A stretch of DNA of 64,000 nucleotides from JBCCXL01 sp039191605 (GCA_039191605.1 JBCCXL010000008.1:209954-273953), one strand, 5' to 3'. Counted from the first letter of the stretch, positions 43,058 through 52,496 are shown. Made by a program: numbers and translations. Notes: generated by a model not told the origin, from the sequence alone.

Positions 43058-43906
43058 ATGCTCAAGGAAGGATGCTTGGAAGGACAAACCCTGCTGGTGA
43101 CCGGTGGGGGCAGTGGCCTCGGTCGCGGAATGGCGGAGCGCTTCGGCGCCCTCGGGGCTTCGGTAGGAGTCCTCGGTCGCCGCACCGGCCCTCTCGAGGA
43201 GACGGCGGAGGCGATTCGCCAGGCCGGAGGCAAGGCGGCCTGGGCGAGCACCGACGTGCGGAACGCCGGGGCCGTAGCCGAGGCGGTGGATGCGATCGAG
43301 GCGGAGCTCGGTCCGGTGACCGGCCTGGTGAATAACGCCGCCGGCAACTTTCTCGCCGCTTCCGAGGATCTCTCCGACAACGCCTTCGATTCGGTGGTGC
43401 AGATCGTTCTCTACGGCACCTTCAACGCCACCCGGGAGCTTGGGCGGCGGTGGATCGAGCGCGGGGAGGGCGGCTCGCTGCTCTCTATCGTGACCACCTA
43501 TGCGTGGATGGGCTCACCCTTCGTCTTGCCCAGCGCTTGCGCCAAGGCGGGGGTTTTGGCGATGACTCGCTCCCTGGCGGTGGAGTGGGCGACCTACGGC
43601 GTGCGCTCCAACGCCATCGCACCGGGTCCCTTCCCTACCGAAGGAGCCTTCTCCCGCTTGATGCCTCCGCAGATGGTGGAGGAGGCCAAGCAGCGCATAC
43701 CCGTGCGGCGTTTCGGTGAGCCCTGGGAGCTGGCGGAGCTGGCGGCCTTCTTGATGTCCCCGGCGGGAGCCTACATCACCGGCGAATGCGTGGTCATCGA
43801 CGGCGGAGAATGGCTCCACAGCGGTCAGGAATTCTCCAGCTTTACCGACATCCCGCGAGATCACGTGAAGGGCATGCTGGCGCAGCTGAAGCCGAAGAAG
43901 GGCTGA
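43058..43906 (+). CDS. SDR oxidoreductase of the 2,4-dienoyl-CoA reductase type
   Basis: This is a short-chain dehydrogenase of 282 residues. The cofactor site is TLLVTGGGSGLGRGMAERF, with GRRTG after the second strand suggesting NADPH. NNAAGNFLAASEDLS is the signature of 2,4-dienoyl-CoA reductases. The active-site helix reads PSACAKAGVLAMTRSLAVEW, with Ser and Lys but not the usual YxxxK Tyr, exactly as in mitochondrial DECR-type enzymes. It likely reduces 2,4-dienoyl-CoA during oxidation of unsaturated fatty acids. ATG 43058 has GGAG seven bases upstream; ATG 43046 in the same frame has none. The gene stands alone. Confidence 0.88.
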   Translation: MLKEGCLEGQTLLVTGGGSGLGRGMAERFGALGASVGVLGRRTGPLEETAEAIRQAGGKAAWASTDVRNAGAVAEAVDAIEAELGPVTGLVNNAAGNFLAASEDLSDNAFDSVVQIVLYGTFNATRELGRRWIERGEGGSLLSIVTTYAWMGSPFVLPSACAKAGVLAMTRSLAVEWATYGVRSNAIAPGPFPTEGAFSRLMPPQMVEEAKQRIPVRRFGEPWELAELAAFLMSPAGAYITGECVVIDGGEWLHSGQEFSSFTDIPRDHVKGMLAQLKPKKG

Positions 43907-43983
43907 ACTGGGTTTTTTTAAGTCTTGTTCTCTTGAGTCTTGGGCTCTGGAGCCTCACGCTCCGAGAACAGCGCCCTAGCAGC

Positions 43984-44011
43984 AAAAAAGCGCGCCGGGA
44001 AACCGGCGCGC
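43984..44011 (-). terminator. Rho-independent terminator of the hybrid kinase gene
   Basis: Read on the minus strand, the stem GCGCGCCGG / CCGGCGCGC has a TTTC loop and is followed by TTTTTT. It lies 27 bases after the kinase stop codon. Confidence 0.9.
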
Positions 44012-44038
44012 GTCTCGGTGTGAGGGGACGGGGCCTGA

Positions 44039-45994
44039 TTAGAAGCCGTCGAGGACGCGGCGAATCTCCAGGCCCAGCACCTCGAGCCCGAAGGGCTTGC
44101 GCAGGAAGGAGCTGGCGCCGGCCTCCAGCAGGCGCTCCGCGAGAGCACCCCGCTCACTGCTGGAGCACAGGATGAAGCGCAGGTCGGGTCGGGCGTCCAC
44201 CAGATCCGCGTAGGTCTTCACCGGCTCTGCCAGCGACGAGGAGATCTCCATCAGCACCAGATGCAGGGTGCCCCGGTGCTCCCGGGCGATGGCCACCGCC
44301 TCGGCCCCGGTATGGGCCAGCAGCACCCGATAGCCGAGGAATTCCAGTAGCTCCCGGGCGACGGAGAGGAAGACGTCCTCTTCGTCGATGAGCAGCACGG
44401 TTTCACTGCCTCGAGGGGCGGAGCCCAGGCCGCTGCTACGGGGGCGACGGCGCACCTCGGAGTCGATGGCCGGTAGGTAGACCTTGACGATGGTGCCGGA
44501 ACCGGGCTGACTGGAGACCTCGATTTGTCCGCTGTGGTGCTTCACCGTGCCCCAGACCGCCGACATGCCGAGTCCTCGGCCCTGGAATTTGGTGGTGAAG
44601 AAGGGCGTGTAGATCTTGTTGAGAACCTCCGGCGACATGCCGACGCCGTCGTCCGAAACTTCCAGGCAGACGTAAAGCCCCGGCTCTAGGCCCTGCTCGG
44701 AGGATTCCGAGTCGATGCGCAGGTTGGAGGTCGCCACCACCACCGTCCCCTCGCCGTCGATGGCTTCCAGGGCGTTGGTGAGGAGGTTGGCCACCAGCTG
44801 CACCATTTGGGTGGGATCGGCGGAAATCTTCCACAGCGAGGCGTCGGTGCGCCGCACCAGGCGGGCGCGGTCGCTGGCGTCGACGCCGAGGGATTGGAGA
44901 GCCTCTCGCACGCTGTCGTTGAAGCTCATTACCACCGGCTGGTAGTGGCCGCTGCGGGTGAAGGCGAGCATCTGCTGCACCAGCTCGCTGGCCTTCTCCG
45001 CCTGCTGGGAGATCATCTCCAGGCGGCCGATGGCGTCGGGGCGGTCTTCCAGACGCATCTGCAGCAGCTCGGTGGAGACCCGAACGCCGAAGAGCAGATT
45101 GTTGAATTGGTGGGCGAGGCCGCTGGCGAGGGTCGCGGTGGCCTCCAGACGGGCGGCTTCCTGGAGAGCGTTTTGGGTGCGACGGCGATCGGTGATGTCT
45201 CGCAGGATGGTGGTGTAGAGGCGGCCGTCCTTGGTCTCCGAGGCGGAGAAGGAGGCCTCTACGCTGATCTCCTGCTTGTCGATGCGCAGCACCTCCATCT
45301 CCAGGGCATGCCTGCCGCCGTCGCCGCGGTGGACCCGCTCCATCTCCTCGTCCACCAGGCCGCGGTGGCGCTGGGGGATGATGCGCGCCAGGGGCTGGCC
45401 CTGCATCTCCTCGGCACGGTAGCCGAGGATCGCCTCCGCCGCCTGATTCCACAGCACGATATGCCTCGCCTCGTCGAAGCTGACGATGGCATCACTGGCG
45501 GATTCGGTGATCTCCCGCAGGCGTTCCTCGCTGCTGCGCAGGGCCTCCTGGGCGAGTCGCTTGGCCTCCTGGAGCCGATGCTTCTCCAGCAGCTGCTCGA
45601 TTCTCGAGGGCAGCAGCCGGATATAGGCCGCGGCGGTGTCCTTGACGATGTAGTCGCCGGCGCCCCGCTGCAGCGCGTCCACCGCCAGGGCTTCGTCGCC
45701 GTTGGCGGTGAGCATGATCAGCGGCGGCATGTCTTTGCTCGCCGCGAGGGTGTTGATCACCTCGAGGCCATCCCGCCCGGGCATCTTGTAGTCCACCACC
45801 AGAATGTCGTGACTGCCCTCGGCGAATTTCTCCAGGCCCGCGTTGCCGTCGGGGGCGAGATCCACGGCGTAGCCCGCGCGCTGCAGGTGCTTCTGGAACA
45901 GGCGCGCGAGGCCGGCGTCGTCCTCCATGTAGAGAACGCGGACGGCGGGATCGTTGGGGTTGCGGCGGGCCGCGGGATCCAGGCTGGATCTCAC
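44039..45994 (-). CDS. Hybrid histidine kinase: REC - PAS - HK - pseudo-REC
   Basis: This is a 651-residue cytosolic sensor kinase without membrane helices. A receiver domain at about 18-135 has phospho-acceptor D68 (DILVVDYKMPGRDG). A PAS domain at about 165-280 follows, then a kinase with H295 in GLAHQFNNLL, an N box LVANLLTNALEAI, G1 SDDGVGM, YTPFFTTK and G2 GRGLGMSAVWG. The C-terminal receiver-like domain (about 540-651) reads LVLMEISSSL, so the acceptor Asp is Glu (E583) and one of the paired acidic residues is also changed. It cannot be phosphorylated normally and may be locked on. I start it at GTG 45994, with GGAG about ten bases upstream, 16 bases after the response-regulator stop. 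The two genes form an operon. Confidence 0.85.
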   Translation of the reverse strand: MRSSLDPAARRNPNDPAVRVLYMEDDAGLARLFQKHLQRAGYAVDLAPDGNAGLEKFAEGSHDILVVDYKMPGRDGLEVINTLAASKDMPPLIMLTANGDEALAVDALQRGAGDYIVKDTAAAYIRLLPSRIEQLLEKHRLQEAKRLAQEALRSSEERLREITESASDAIVSFDEARHIVLWNQAAEAILGYRAEEMQGQPLARIIPQRHRGLVDEEMERVHRGDGGRHALEMEVLRIDKQEISVEASFSASETKDGRLYTTILRDITDRRRTQNALQEAARLEATATLASGLAHQFNNLLFGVRVSTELLQMRLEDRPDAIGRLEMISQQAEKASELVQQMLAFTRSGHYQPVVMSFNDSVREALQSLGVDASDRARLVRRTDASLWKISADPTQMVQLVANLLTNALEAIDGEGTVVVATSNLRIDSESSEQGLEPGLYVCLEVSDDGVGMSPEVLNKIYTPFFTTKFQGRGLGMSAVWGTVKHHSGQIEVSSQPGSGTIVKVYLPAIDSEVRRRPRSSGLGSAPRGSETVLLIDEEDVFLSVARELLEFLGYRVLLAHTGAEAVAIAREHRGTLHLVLMEISSSLAEPVKTYADLVDARPDLRFILCSSSERGALAERLLEAGASSFLRKPFGLEVLGLEIRRVLDGF

Positions 45995-46010
45995 GTGGGC
46001 GGATCTCCGA

Positions 46011-46454
46011 TCAGTTGCCCTGGGGGACTTTGACGATGGACAGAAGCTGGCCGAGCCGGCGCAGGGTCTCGGTGAATTCGTCGTAGTTGACCGGCTTGGT
46101 GACAAACATGGAGCATCCGAGCTCGTAGCAGCGATTCACCTCGCGGGCGTCTTCCGTCGTGGTCAGCACCACGACCGGAATGTTCTGCGTCGACGGATCG
46201 TGCTTGACTCGGCGCAGTACCTGGTAGCCGTCGAGGCCCGGGAGGTTGAGGTCCAAAAGCATCATCAGGCGATCTGGCCGGCGCTGACCGGAGTAATCAC
46301 CGTCACTAAAAAGATAGTCCACCGCCGACTGGCCGTCGGCCAGCTGAACGATGGTGTTGGTGACCTCGTTGCGGCGGAGATTTCTTTCGATGAGCCGGGC
46401 GTGGCCCGGATCGTCCTCCACCAACAAGATGGTCACCTCGGCTGGATCGGTCAT
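46011..46454 (-). CDS. Single-domain response regulator (CheY/Rcp1-like)
   Basis: This is a 147-residue stand-alone receiver. ILLVEDDPGHARLIERNL supplies the acidic pair and LMMLLDLNLPGLDGYQVL the phospho-acceptor Asp. PVVVLTTTEDAREVNRCYELG and MFVTKPVNY supply the Thr and Lys. The extended NLPGLDG and NCY segments resemble Rcp1-type regulators paired with phytochrome-like or hybrid kinases. There is no output domain. ATG 46454 has GGAG six bases upstream; the longer open frame to 46700 is not needed. The hybrid kinase 16 bases downstream is its obvious partner. Confidence 0.92.
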   Translation of the reverse strand: MTDPAEVTILLVEDDPGHARLIERNLRRNEVTNTIVQLADGQSAVDYLFSDGDYSGQRRPDRLMMLLDLNLPGLDGYQVLRRVKHDPSTQNIPVVVLTTTEDAREVNRCYELGCSMFVTKPVNYDEFTETLRRLGQLLSIVKVPQGN

Positions 46455-46815
46455 CCAGTTCTCCTTCGCTCGTCGCTCTGCCGGACCCACCCATGGGGTG
46501 ACGAAGAGAGGGGGTACGGGCTGGGGGGTCGCAGCATATTTCGCTTCGGACAGCGCAGACGCGGGGGAGCGTCGATGCGACGAGGGGGGGAAGTCGAAGT
46601 CCTCGGGGGGCGTAGAAGAAGAGTCCTCCTGCCTAGGGCCTGGAGCTCTCTCGTTCATTGCCATCGAGGGCCGGGTTCGGCTGTGGATTGTACCCCTCAC
46701 ACCAGCATGGGTGCTCGATAGGGACCAAATGGGGACGAGAATTTTTTCTCATGGGGACGAGGGAGCTGGAGAACTGATGATTGCCCCAAGTCTATCGTAT
46801 GGGGAGAATGCCTCC
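46455..46815. other. Divergent intergenic region with an 11-base direct repeat
   Basis: This region lies between the response regulator and the SGNH gene. ATGGGGACGAG occurs at 46729-46739 and again at 46751-46761, 22 bases apart (two helical turns), separated by a T-rich stretch. This is a candidate regulator site near the SGNH promoter. Open frames through it are not protein-like. Confidence 0.4.
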
Positions 46816-48351
46816 ATGAAGAGATCGAGTGAGAGCGCGCAGGGGCAGGTCGAGAAGGAGCAGATCGAGAATCGGCAGACCGAGAAACGGCAGACACTGT
46901 CGAAGGCTCGGGGCGCTGCCCGTCGCCGAGCTTTCGCGGCGATCGCAGTCGCCCTCGGCTGGGGGCTGGCGGAGCTTCTGGCGATCTTCGGCTGGTGGGG
47001 GCTGGAGGGGGAGCTCTTCACCCCGGGGCGCTGGGCGCAATTGCGGCAGGCGGCGACCTCGAGCGCCGGAGTCGTGGGAGAGTCGCCCCCGGGCGAAGCA
47101 CCTGGACAGGGCGATGGAGGGCCGGTGGCAGCGGGGGAGGGGGCCTTTGCGAGGGGCACGAGCTCTGAGCCGGGAAGCGATTCGGAAGCACGCACCCTGG
47201 CGGCAGCGGTTCAGGTCGACGAACGCACCGTCCTCCATCCCTACCTCGGCTTCGTCTTCGACCCGGTGATCAATCAGGATCCGGCGCGGCAGAACGCTCA
47301 TCTGGAGATCTCGCCTCAGGGCTTCTTTCAGCGGCGAGGCTCGGAGAGGAAGCCGGTACCGGAGCGAGGCGAAGAAGCGGGCGATGAGGCGGTGGTAGGA
47401 ATCTTCGGCGGCTCCGTCGCCATGGTGATGGGCTTTGCCGGCGAGGCGGAGCTGCTGAGCCTCCTCGCTCGGCACCCGAGCCTTGAGGGAAGACCGCTAC
47501 GGGTGGTGAATTACGGCCTCGGCGGCTACAAGCAGCCCCAGGCCCTGCTCACTCTGGCCTATCGCCTCTCCCAGGGGGAGCGCTTCGACCTGGTGATTCT
47601 GGTGGACGGCTTCAACGAGATCGCTCTGCCGCCGGTACACAACGTCGGGGCAGGGGTGGCCACGGAGTACCCGCGGCATTGGGAAGCGAGGGTTGCGGGG
47701 CAGCCGACGCCGGATCGCCTGGGGCGGCTGGCGGCGCTCACCGCCGCCCGGCAGCGTCGCGGCTCCCTCGCCGAGAGCTTCGATGTCCGCCCGCTGCGCT
47801 GGAGCGCTGTGGCGGCCCTCGCATGGCGGGGGCTGGATGGCGCCGCGGCGCGGCGGGTGGAGTCCCGACGACAGGAGCTGGCTGCGCTGGAGCCCGCAGC
47901 CCGAGGCTTTCAGGCCACCGGTCCCGTCGCGGACGAGGCGTTGCCGGGCGGCGAGGCCCTCTACCAGGCTTTGGCTTCGGATTGGGCCAACGCCTCCCTC
48001 GCTATGCATCACCTCGCCGCGGGCCACGGCGCTGAGTTTCACCACTTTCTTCAGCCCAACCAATACGTCCCGGGCTCCAAACCCCTCACCGCCGCCGAGC
48101 GCCGCCGCGCCTTCCGCCCCCAGCACCCCTACCGGGACCCGGTGCGCCTCGGCTATCCGCTGCTGCGCCAACGAGGAGAGGCTCTACGCCGTTCCGGAGT
48201 GCGCTTCACCGACCTCTCGATGCTCTTCGAGACGGTGGATGAGCCTATCTATGTCGATACCTGCTGTCACCTCAACGGCTTCGGCAACCAGCTGCTGGCG
48301 CGGGCGGTGGGGGAGGCGGTGATCGCAACCTCCGAGAGGAAGGAGGAGTAG
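46816..48351 (+). CDS. Membrane-anchored SGNH-hydrolase-like protein
   Basis: This is a 511-residue protein with a basic N-terminal tail, one transmembrane helix at about 38-62, and an extracytoplasmic SGNH-type domain. GIFGGSVAMVMGFAGE holds the probable nucleophile Ser; VVNYGLGGYKQPQALL and VILVDGFNEIALPP match the Gly and Asn blocks; YVDTCCHLNGFGNQLLA gives the Asp-x-x-His pair near the end. Such domains act as esterases or acyltransferases on envelope glycans. The linker at 80-140 is low complexity. GGGAG lies nine bases before the ATG. It is followed after 112 bases by the two DUF3857 genes. Confidence 0.75.
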   Translation: MKRSSESAQGQVEKEQIENRQTEKRQTLSKARGAARRRAFAAIAVALGWGLAELLAIFGWWGLEGELFTPGRWAQLRQAATSSAGVVGESPPGEAPGQGDGGPVAAGEGAFARGTSSEPGSDSEARTLAAAVQVDERTVLHPYLGFVFDPVINQDPARQNAHLEISPQGFFQRRGSERKPVPERGEEAGDEAVVGIFGGSVAMVMGFAGEAELLSLLARHPSLEGRPLRVVNYGLGGYKQPQALLTLAYRLSQGERFDLVILVDGFNEIALPPVHNVGAGVATEYPRHWEARVAGQPTPDRLGRLAALTAARQRRGSLAESFDVRPLRWSAVAALAWRGLDGAAARRVESRRQELAALEPAARGFQATGPVADEALPGGEALYQALASDWANASLAMHHLAAGHGAEFHHFLQPNQYVPGSKPLTAAERRRAFRPQHPYRDPVRLGYPLLRQRGEALRRSGVRFTDLSMLFETVDEPIYVDTCCHLNGFGNQLLARAVGEAVIATSERKEE

Positions 48352-48463
48352 GCTCTCGACGAGGGCGCAATGAGGTAGGATCACACTCTTGCCCTCTCGT
48401 ATCGGGAAACGATTCCACCTCTTCTCCAACCAGTCTTTTCAATCGGTCTCTCGGAGGTCATCT

Positions 48464-50452
48464 ATGCTGAATCGCTGGCGCAGCGCGTCCGCTCCGCATC
48501 TCCCAGTCGTTTTGACTTTGGTCGTTTGCTTGGTTTTCGCGCTGTGCGCTCCCGGGTTCGCCTCGGCCTCGAATTGGCCGGAGGTCAGTGAGCAGGAACG
48601 ACAGCTCTCGGCTCTGGACGACTATCCCGACGCCGATGCGGTAGTGCTGCAAAAGCGCGGGCGCCTAGTGATCGACGATCGGGGAGTGTCCTCTTATCTC
48701 GAGATCTTCGAGCGGGTGAAGGTGCTGAACGAAGCCGGAGTGGACCTGGGCACGGTCAGTCTCTTCGCGGGTTCCTTCTACCGCATGCGGAACCTCGAAG
48801 GGCGCACTCATACCCCCGACGGCCGAGTGGTGGAGCTCACCGAGGAGGCGAAGTTCGAGAAGAGCTTCGATCAGTACTACAGCACCGAGGTGCTCTCCTT
48901 CGCGATGCCAGAGGTGCAGCCTGGCGCGATCATTGAGTATCGATACCAGATCTTCTTCGATTCCTGGGCTTTCTCGGACCCGTGGTTTTTCCAGGGCCGG
49001 CTGCCGGTGCTCTACTCCGAGATCGTGTACGAGATTCCGGGGGCGTTGGGCTTCGCGCACCTCCCCATGGTGCCTGCCGGCTTGGACATCACTCATACCT
49101 CCCAGCGGGGCGCCAATTTCACCATCGTGACCTACGTTGGCAAAGACCTTCCCCCGGTGCCCGACGAGGTGCGCCGTTTTCCCTATTCGGACCTCGCGGC
49201 ACAGGTCACCTTCTTGCCGCGCTCTCGATTCTTCAGCGGTCGAACCTTTCCCCTCTTCGATGATTGGGAGAGCGCGCAGGCTCTCGTGGAAGGCGATAGC
49301 TCCTACGGATACACAGGGTTCAAGAGCGATTGCGGTGACGCGAAGCGGAAGGCGAGAGCGCTCAGAGCAGAGGCTGGCTCGTCTCTCGCCGCGGCGCAGG
49401 CGATCTTCCGTTTCGTGCGAGATGAGATCTCTACCGAGTTTTATTTCGGGGTAGGTGTTGGGGAGATCGATTGCGACGATTTGATCAAGGCGGGGCGAGG
49501 TGATTTTGCGGAGAAGAGCCTTCTGCTGCACTTCATGCTCGACGCGGCGAAGATCGACTCCACTCTCGTTTGGGTGAGATCCCGCAATAGCGGGCGAGCG
49601 CAGCCGAACCTGCCGAACCCTTTCCAATTCGAGCATTTGCTCGTCGAGGCGGACCTCGAAGGACGTTTGTACCTGCTACATCCCGGGGATCCCGACATTG
49701 CCTTTGGAGCCCTTTCTCCCTGGCTCGAGGGGGTCCAGGCGCTGCGGCTCGCCAAGAAGCCCGAGTGGTTCGAGATCCCGTTCTCGGAGCCTACCGCCAG
49801 CCAGCAGACCTCGAGGGTGGAGCTGAAGGTCGGGGCAGAGGGCGGCGTGGCAGGCAAGGGGAGTCTGGAATTGACTGGCCATGCCGCCTGGAATCATCTC
49901 GACGGACGTCGGTCAGCGCAGGAGGTGGAGGCTCATTGGAGAGGGTGGTTGGAGTCCAGCTATCCGGGTTTCGACGTCTCGGAGGTCAAGGCTGAGGAGC
50001 GACTCGAAAAAGGAGCGATCATCGTGCGCTGGTCGCTCCAGCTGCGAGAGGAAGAAGTGCTCGGCGAGGAAGCCCTGCTGGGGATCGCGGCTCCCCTCAG
50101 ATTGGAGAGCAATCCTTTTTCCCTTCCGACGGAGCTTCGGCTGACGCCGGTGCAGATGGCCTTCGCGCTGCGCGACGTCAGCGAAGTTCGAGTCAGCTGG
50201 CCGTCGGGCTGGTCTCCGGAAGGCGTTCCGCAACCCAAGAGTCTGAACACTCCCGTGGGGCACGTTCTCTATCAGGTGGATGGGTCGATGGAGGAGCGAT
50301 GGCTCAGCGTGCAGCGGGAGTTCTCGCTGAAGACTCCAGAGCTCATCGGTCGGGAAGCCTACGATCATCTGCGTCGCCTCTACGCCACGGCCACCGCCAG
50401 CGACTCGGAGGAGGTGGTTCTGGTCGCCGGTGACGCTGGGGCGGGGGAGTGA
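48464..50452 (+). CDS. DUF3857/transglutaminase-like protein with degenerate active site
   Basis: This is a 662-residue exported protein. The signal peptide ends near GFASAS. DUF3857 at about 60-240 includes SYLEIFERVKVLNEAGVDLG and AMPEVQPGAIIEYRYQI. A transglutaminase-like core at about 300-430 follows, then a beta-rich C-terminus. In the core the catalytic Cys is replaced by Phe (GRGDFAEKS, F348) and the triad Asp by His (YLLHPGD, H406), while the His (H391, FEH) remains. It should be catalytically dead and perhaps a binding partner. GGAGG precedes the ATG by seven bases. Its stop overlaps the GTG start of the next gene (GTGA), a paralogue with an intact triad. Confidence 0.82.
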   Translation: MLNRWRSASAPHLPVVLTLVVCLVFALCAPGFASASNWPEVSEQERQLSALDDYPDADAVVLQKRGRLVIDDRGVSSYLEIFERVKVLNEAGVDLGTVSLFAGSFYRMRNLEGRTHTPDGRVVELTEEAKFEKSFDQYYSTEVLSFAMPEVQPGAIIEYRYQIFFDSWAFSDPWFFQGRLPVLYSEIVYEIPGALGFAHLPMVPAGLDITHTSQRGANFTIVTYVGKDLPPVPDEVRRFPYSDLAAQVTFLPRSRFFSGRTFPLFDDWESAQALVEGDSSYGYTGFKSDCGDAKRKARALRAEAGSSLAAAQAIFRFVRDEISTEFYFGVGVGEIDCDDLIKAGRGDFAEKSLLLHFMLDAAKIDSTLVWVRSRNSGRAQPNLPNPFQFEHLLVEADLEGRLYLLHPGDPDIAFGALSPWLEGVQALRLAKKPEWFEIPFSEPTASQQTSRVELKVGAEGGVAGKGSLELTGHAAWNHLDGRRSAQEVEAHWRGWLESSYPGFDVSEVKAEERLEKGAIIVRWSLQLREEEVLGEEALLGIAAPLRLESNPFSLPTELRLTPVQMAFALRDVSEVRVSWPSGWSPEGVPQPKSLNTPVGHVLYQVDGSMEERWLSVQREFSLKTPELIGREAYDHLRRLYATATASDSEEVVLVAGDAGAGE

Positions 50453-52347
50453 GCTGGGTAGAGCCTGCGAGCATTGTGCGTCTCCCGCGCCTCGCGGTGC
50501 TGCTCATGGCGCTGCTCGCGGCAAGCACCACTCTCGCGACCTCCGCGGCCCAGGCGGCGACGATTCTGGAGCGCAGCGTCCACGTGCGAGCTCAGGCAGA
50601 GCACGAGTATCGGCTTCAGGAGCGGTTGAGGGTGCGCGTGGACGACGCTCGGGATCTGCGGCGATGGGCGCGATATCCGGTGATCCTCGATCTCCAGGAT
50701 GAGGTGGTGGAGCTTCAGGCGCGAGTGCGGGATCAAGGGGGAGAGGTGGTGCATCGGGTGCGCCGACGGGATCATCAGGAGGTCGATTCCGTAGGGCAGG
50801 GCCTCTACACCTCATCCCGAGCTGTCTTGCTGCCCTTCGAGGAGCTCGCTCTCGGCCGGGTGATCGAGATCGAGAGCACGGTAGATCATCGGGTGCCTTA
50901 TCCGGCCACTCGCCTCAGGTTGGCGATGTCGGATCCGCAGGAGTCTCTGCGCATTATCGTCGAAGGAGCGCAGCTTCGCTTCTCTCTCGAAGCTCCCGAG
51001 GAAAGCTACCGCGTTGTCTCGGCACAGGACGGCCGTCTGGAGTTGGTCGGGGAGGGCATCGATGCTTTCTCCGCCGACGGCACTCAATACCCTCCACGAC
51101 TTCAGCTCGTGTGGGGAGCCGACGAGGGGTGGCCCGGTATCGCTGGCTGGGCGGCGGATTTCATGGATGCCTCATCGCGTCGAGGCGAGAGCGTCGAAGC
51201 GCTCGCTCGCCGCCTCACGGCGGGCCTCGGGACGCCGCGAGAAAAGGTGGCCGCCCTCTTTGACTACGCCTCTCGCCGCGTACGCTACGAGTCGGTGCAG
51301 ATCGGCGAAGGGGGATGGCGACCGACGGCGGCGGCGGAGACTCTCGAACGCGGCTGGGGCGACTGCAAAGACAAATCCCACCTTCTTCTCGGCCTGCTGG
51401 AGGCGGTGGGGATTTCCGGCCACCTGGCGCTGATTCGGTCAGGATACGGCCAGCCCATCGACGCTTCCCTCGCTTCACCCTTCCAATTCAACCATGCGAT
51501 TGCCGCTGTCGATGCCGCGGCGGCGGGGGCGGTATCCGAAGACCCGGTGGTCGACGGATGGTGGCTGCTGGATCCAACGGTGAACGATGCTGGACCTCGC
51601 TGGCTTCCGCCCTGGGTTCAGGAGCGAGCTTTTCTGGTTGTGGATGCAGGCACTCAGGGGCTGCTCTCTTCTCCCAGCAGAGGGGAGCTGGAGGATCGGC
51701 AGCTGAGGATCGAGGGGCGAGTGCAGGAGGACGGCTCGATCCTTGGCCGGATGGATCTCGAATTATCAGGCTCTGTGGCGGCGATTTGGGTCCGAGATGC
51801 TCAGCGTAAAGCTTCGGAGCGAACTCTCGAGGATCTGACGCTGCTCTTGCAAAGTGCTGCACCTCGGGCCTCGGTACTGGAGTCGGCCTGGGAAATCGTC
51901 ACCGACGAGATCCCGCGCTTCAGGGCTCAGATGACCTTTTCTTGGCCCCGGGCTGTGCGCGGAAGTTCTGGGCGCCGATGGTTGAGGGTCGGAGGTCTCG
52001 AGGCCCTGCCGGGCTCGAGAGAGGTGGAGGGGCGCAGGACCTCGGTATCCCTGGCCCTGGGGACTCATTCCACTCGTTGGCAGCTGCAGCTGCCGGCGGG
52101 GTGGTGCCCGCCGGAGCCTGCTGAAGAGAGCATCACCAACGAGCTGGGAAGCGTGCTTCACCAAGTTGCGACGAACCAGAGCGGGCATCTGGTTGTCGAG
52201 CAGCGGGTCCATCTACCCTTCGGTAGCGCCGCGCCCCACCGCTTCGCTGAGCTGAAGGAGCTTCAGGTAGCGGAACGAAGCAGCCACAAAGGGCGAATTA
52301 AGTTGCGCTGCGTCGACCCGGCCGCGGTCGCGTCGATAGCTCCCTGA
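50449..52347 (+). CDS. DUF3857/transglutaminase-like protein with intact triad
   Basis: This is a 632-residue exported protein. GTG 50449 is translationally coupled to the preceding gene through a four-base overlap. The signal peptide ends near SAAQAA. A DUF3857-like domain (about 45-230) has VVELQARVRDQGGEVVHRV and ALGRVIEIESTVDH. The transglutaminase core has C306 in GWGDCKDKSHLLLGLLEAVG, H349 in FQFNHAIAAVD and D375 in WWLLDPTVND, so the Cys-His-Asp triad is complete. Such periplasmic proteins may cross-link or cleave peptides; no substrate is established. It is paired with the degenerate paralogue, hinting at a complex of one active and one inactive subunit. Confidence 0.85.
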   Translation: MSWVEPASIVRLPRLAVLLMALLAASTTLATSAAQAATILERSVHVRAQAEHEYRLQERLRVRVDDARDLRRWARYPVILDLQDEVVELQARVRDQGGEVVHRVRRRDHQEVDSVGQGLYTSSRAVLLPFEELALGRVIEIESTVDHRVPYPATRLRLAMSDPQESLRIIVEGAQLRFSLEAPEESYRVVSAQDGRLELVGEGIDAFSADGTQYPPRLQLVWGADEGWPGIAGWAADFMDASSRRGESVEALARRLTAGLGTPREKVAALFDYASRRVRYESVQIGEGGWRPTAAAETLERGWGDCKDKSHLLLGLLEAVGISGHLALIRSGYGQPIDASLASPFQFNHAIAAVDAAAAGAVSEDPVVDGWWLLDPTVNDAGPRWLPPWVQERAFLVVDAGTQGLLSSPSRGELEDRQLRIEGRVQEDGSILGRMDLELSGSVAAIWVRDAQRKASERTLEDLTLLLQSAAPRASVLESAWEIVTDEIPRFRAQMTFSWPRAVRGSSGRRWLRVGGLEALPGSREVEGRRTSVSLALGTHSTRWQLQLPAGWCPPEPAEESITNELGSVLHQVATNQSGHLVVEQRVHLPFGSAAPHRFAELKELQVAERSSHKGRIKLRCVDPAAVASIAP

Positions 52348-52425
52348 GATCTCTTTGCTTCCGCGGTGGCAGCGGTCAGCAGGGAATCAAACAATACCTG
52401 CCGTGGCTGCCAAAGAGCAGAATGC

Positions 52426-52452
52426 AAAAGCCCCGGCCGCGGGCGGGGTTTG
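52426..52452 (+). terminator. Probable terminator after the DUF3857 pair
   Basis: AAAAGCCCCG and CGGGGTTT form a stem with one bulged G around a GC-rich loop, ending in TTT, about 80 bases after the stop codon. Confidence 0.45.
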
Positions 52453-52496
52453 GGGCCGGCCTAAGCCGGGAGTTGACTCGGGCACCGAGGCCCGGG

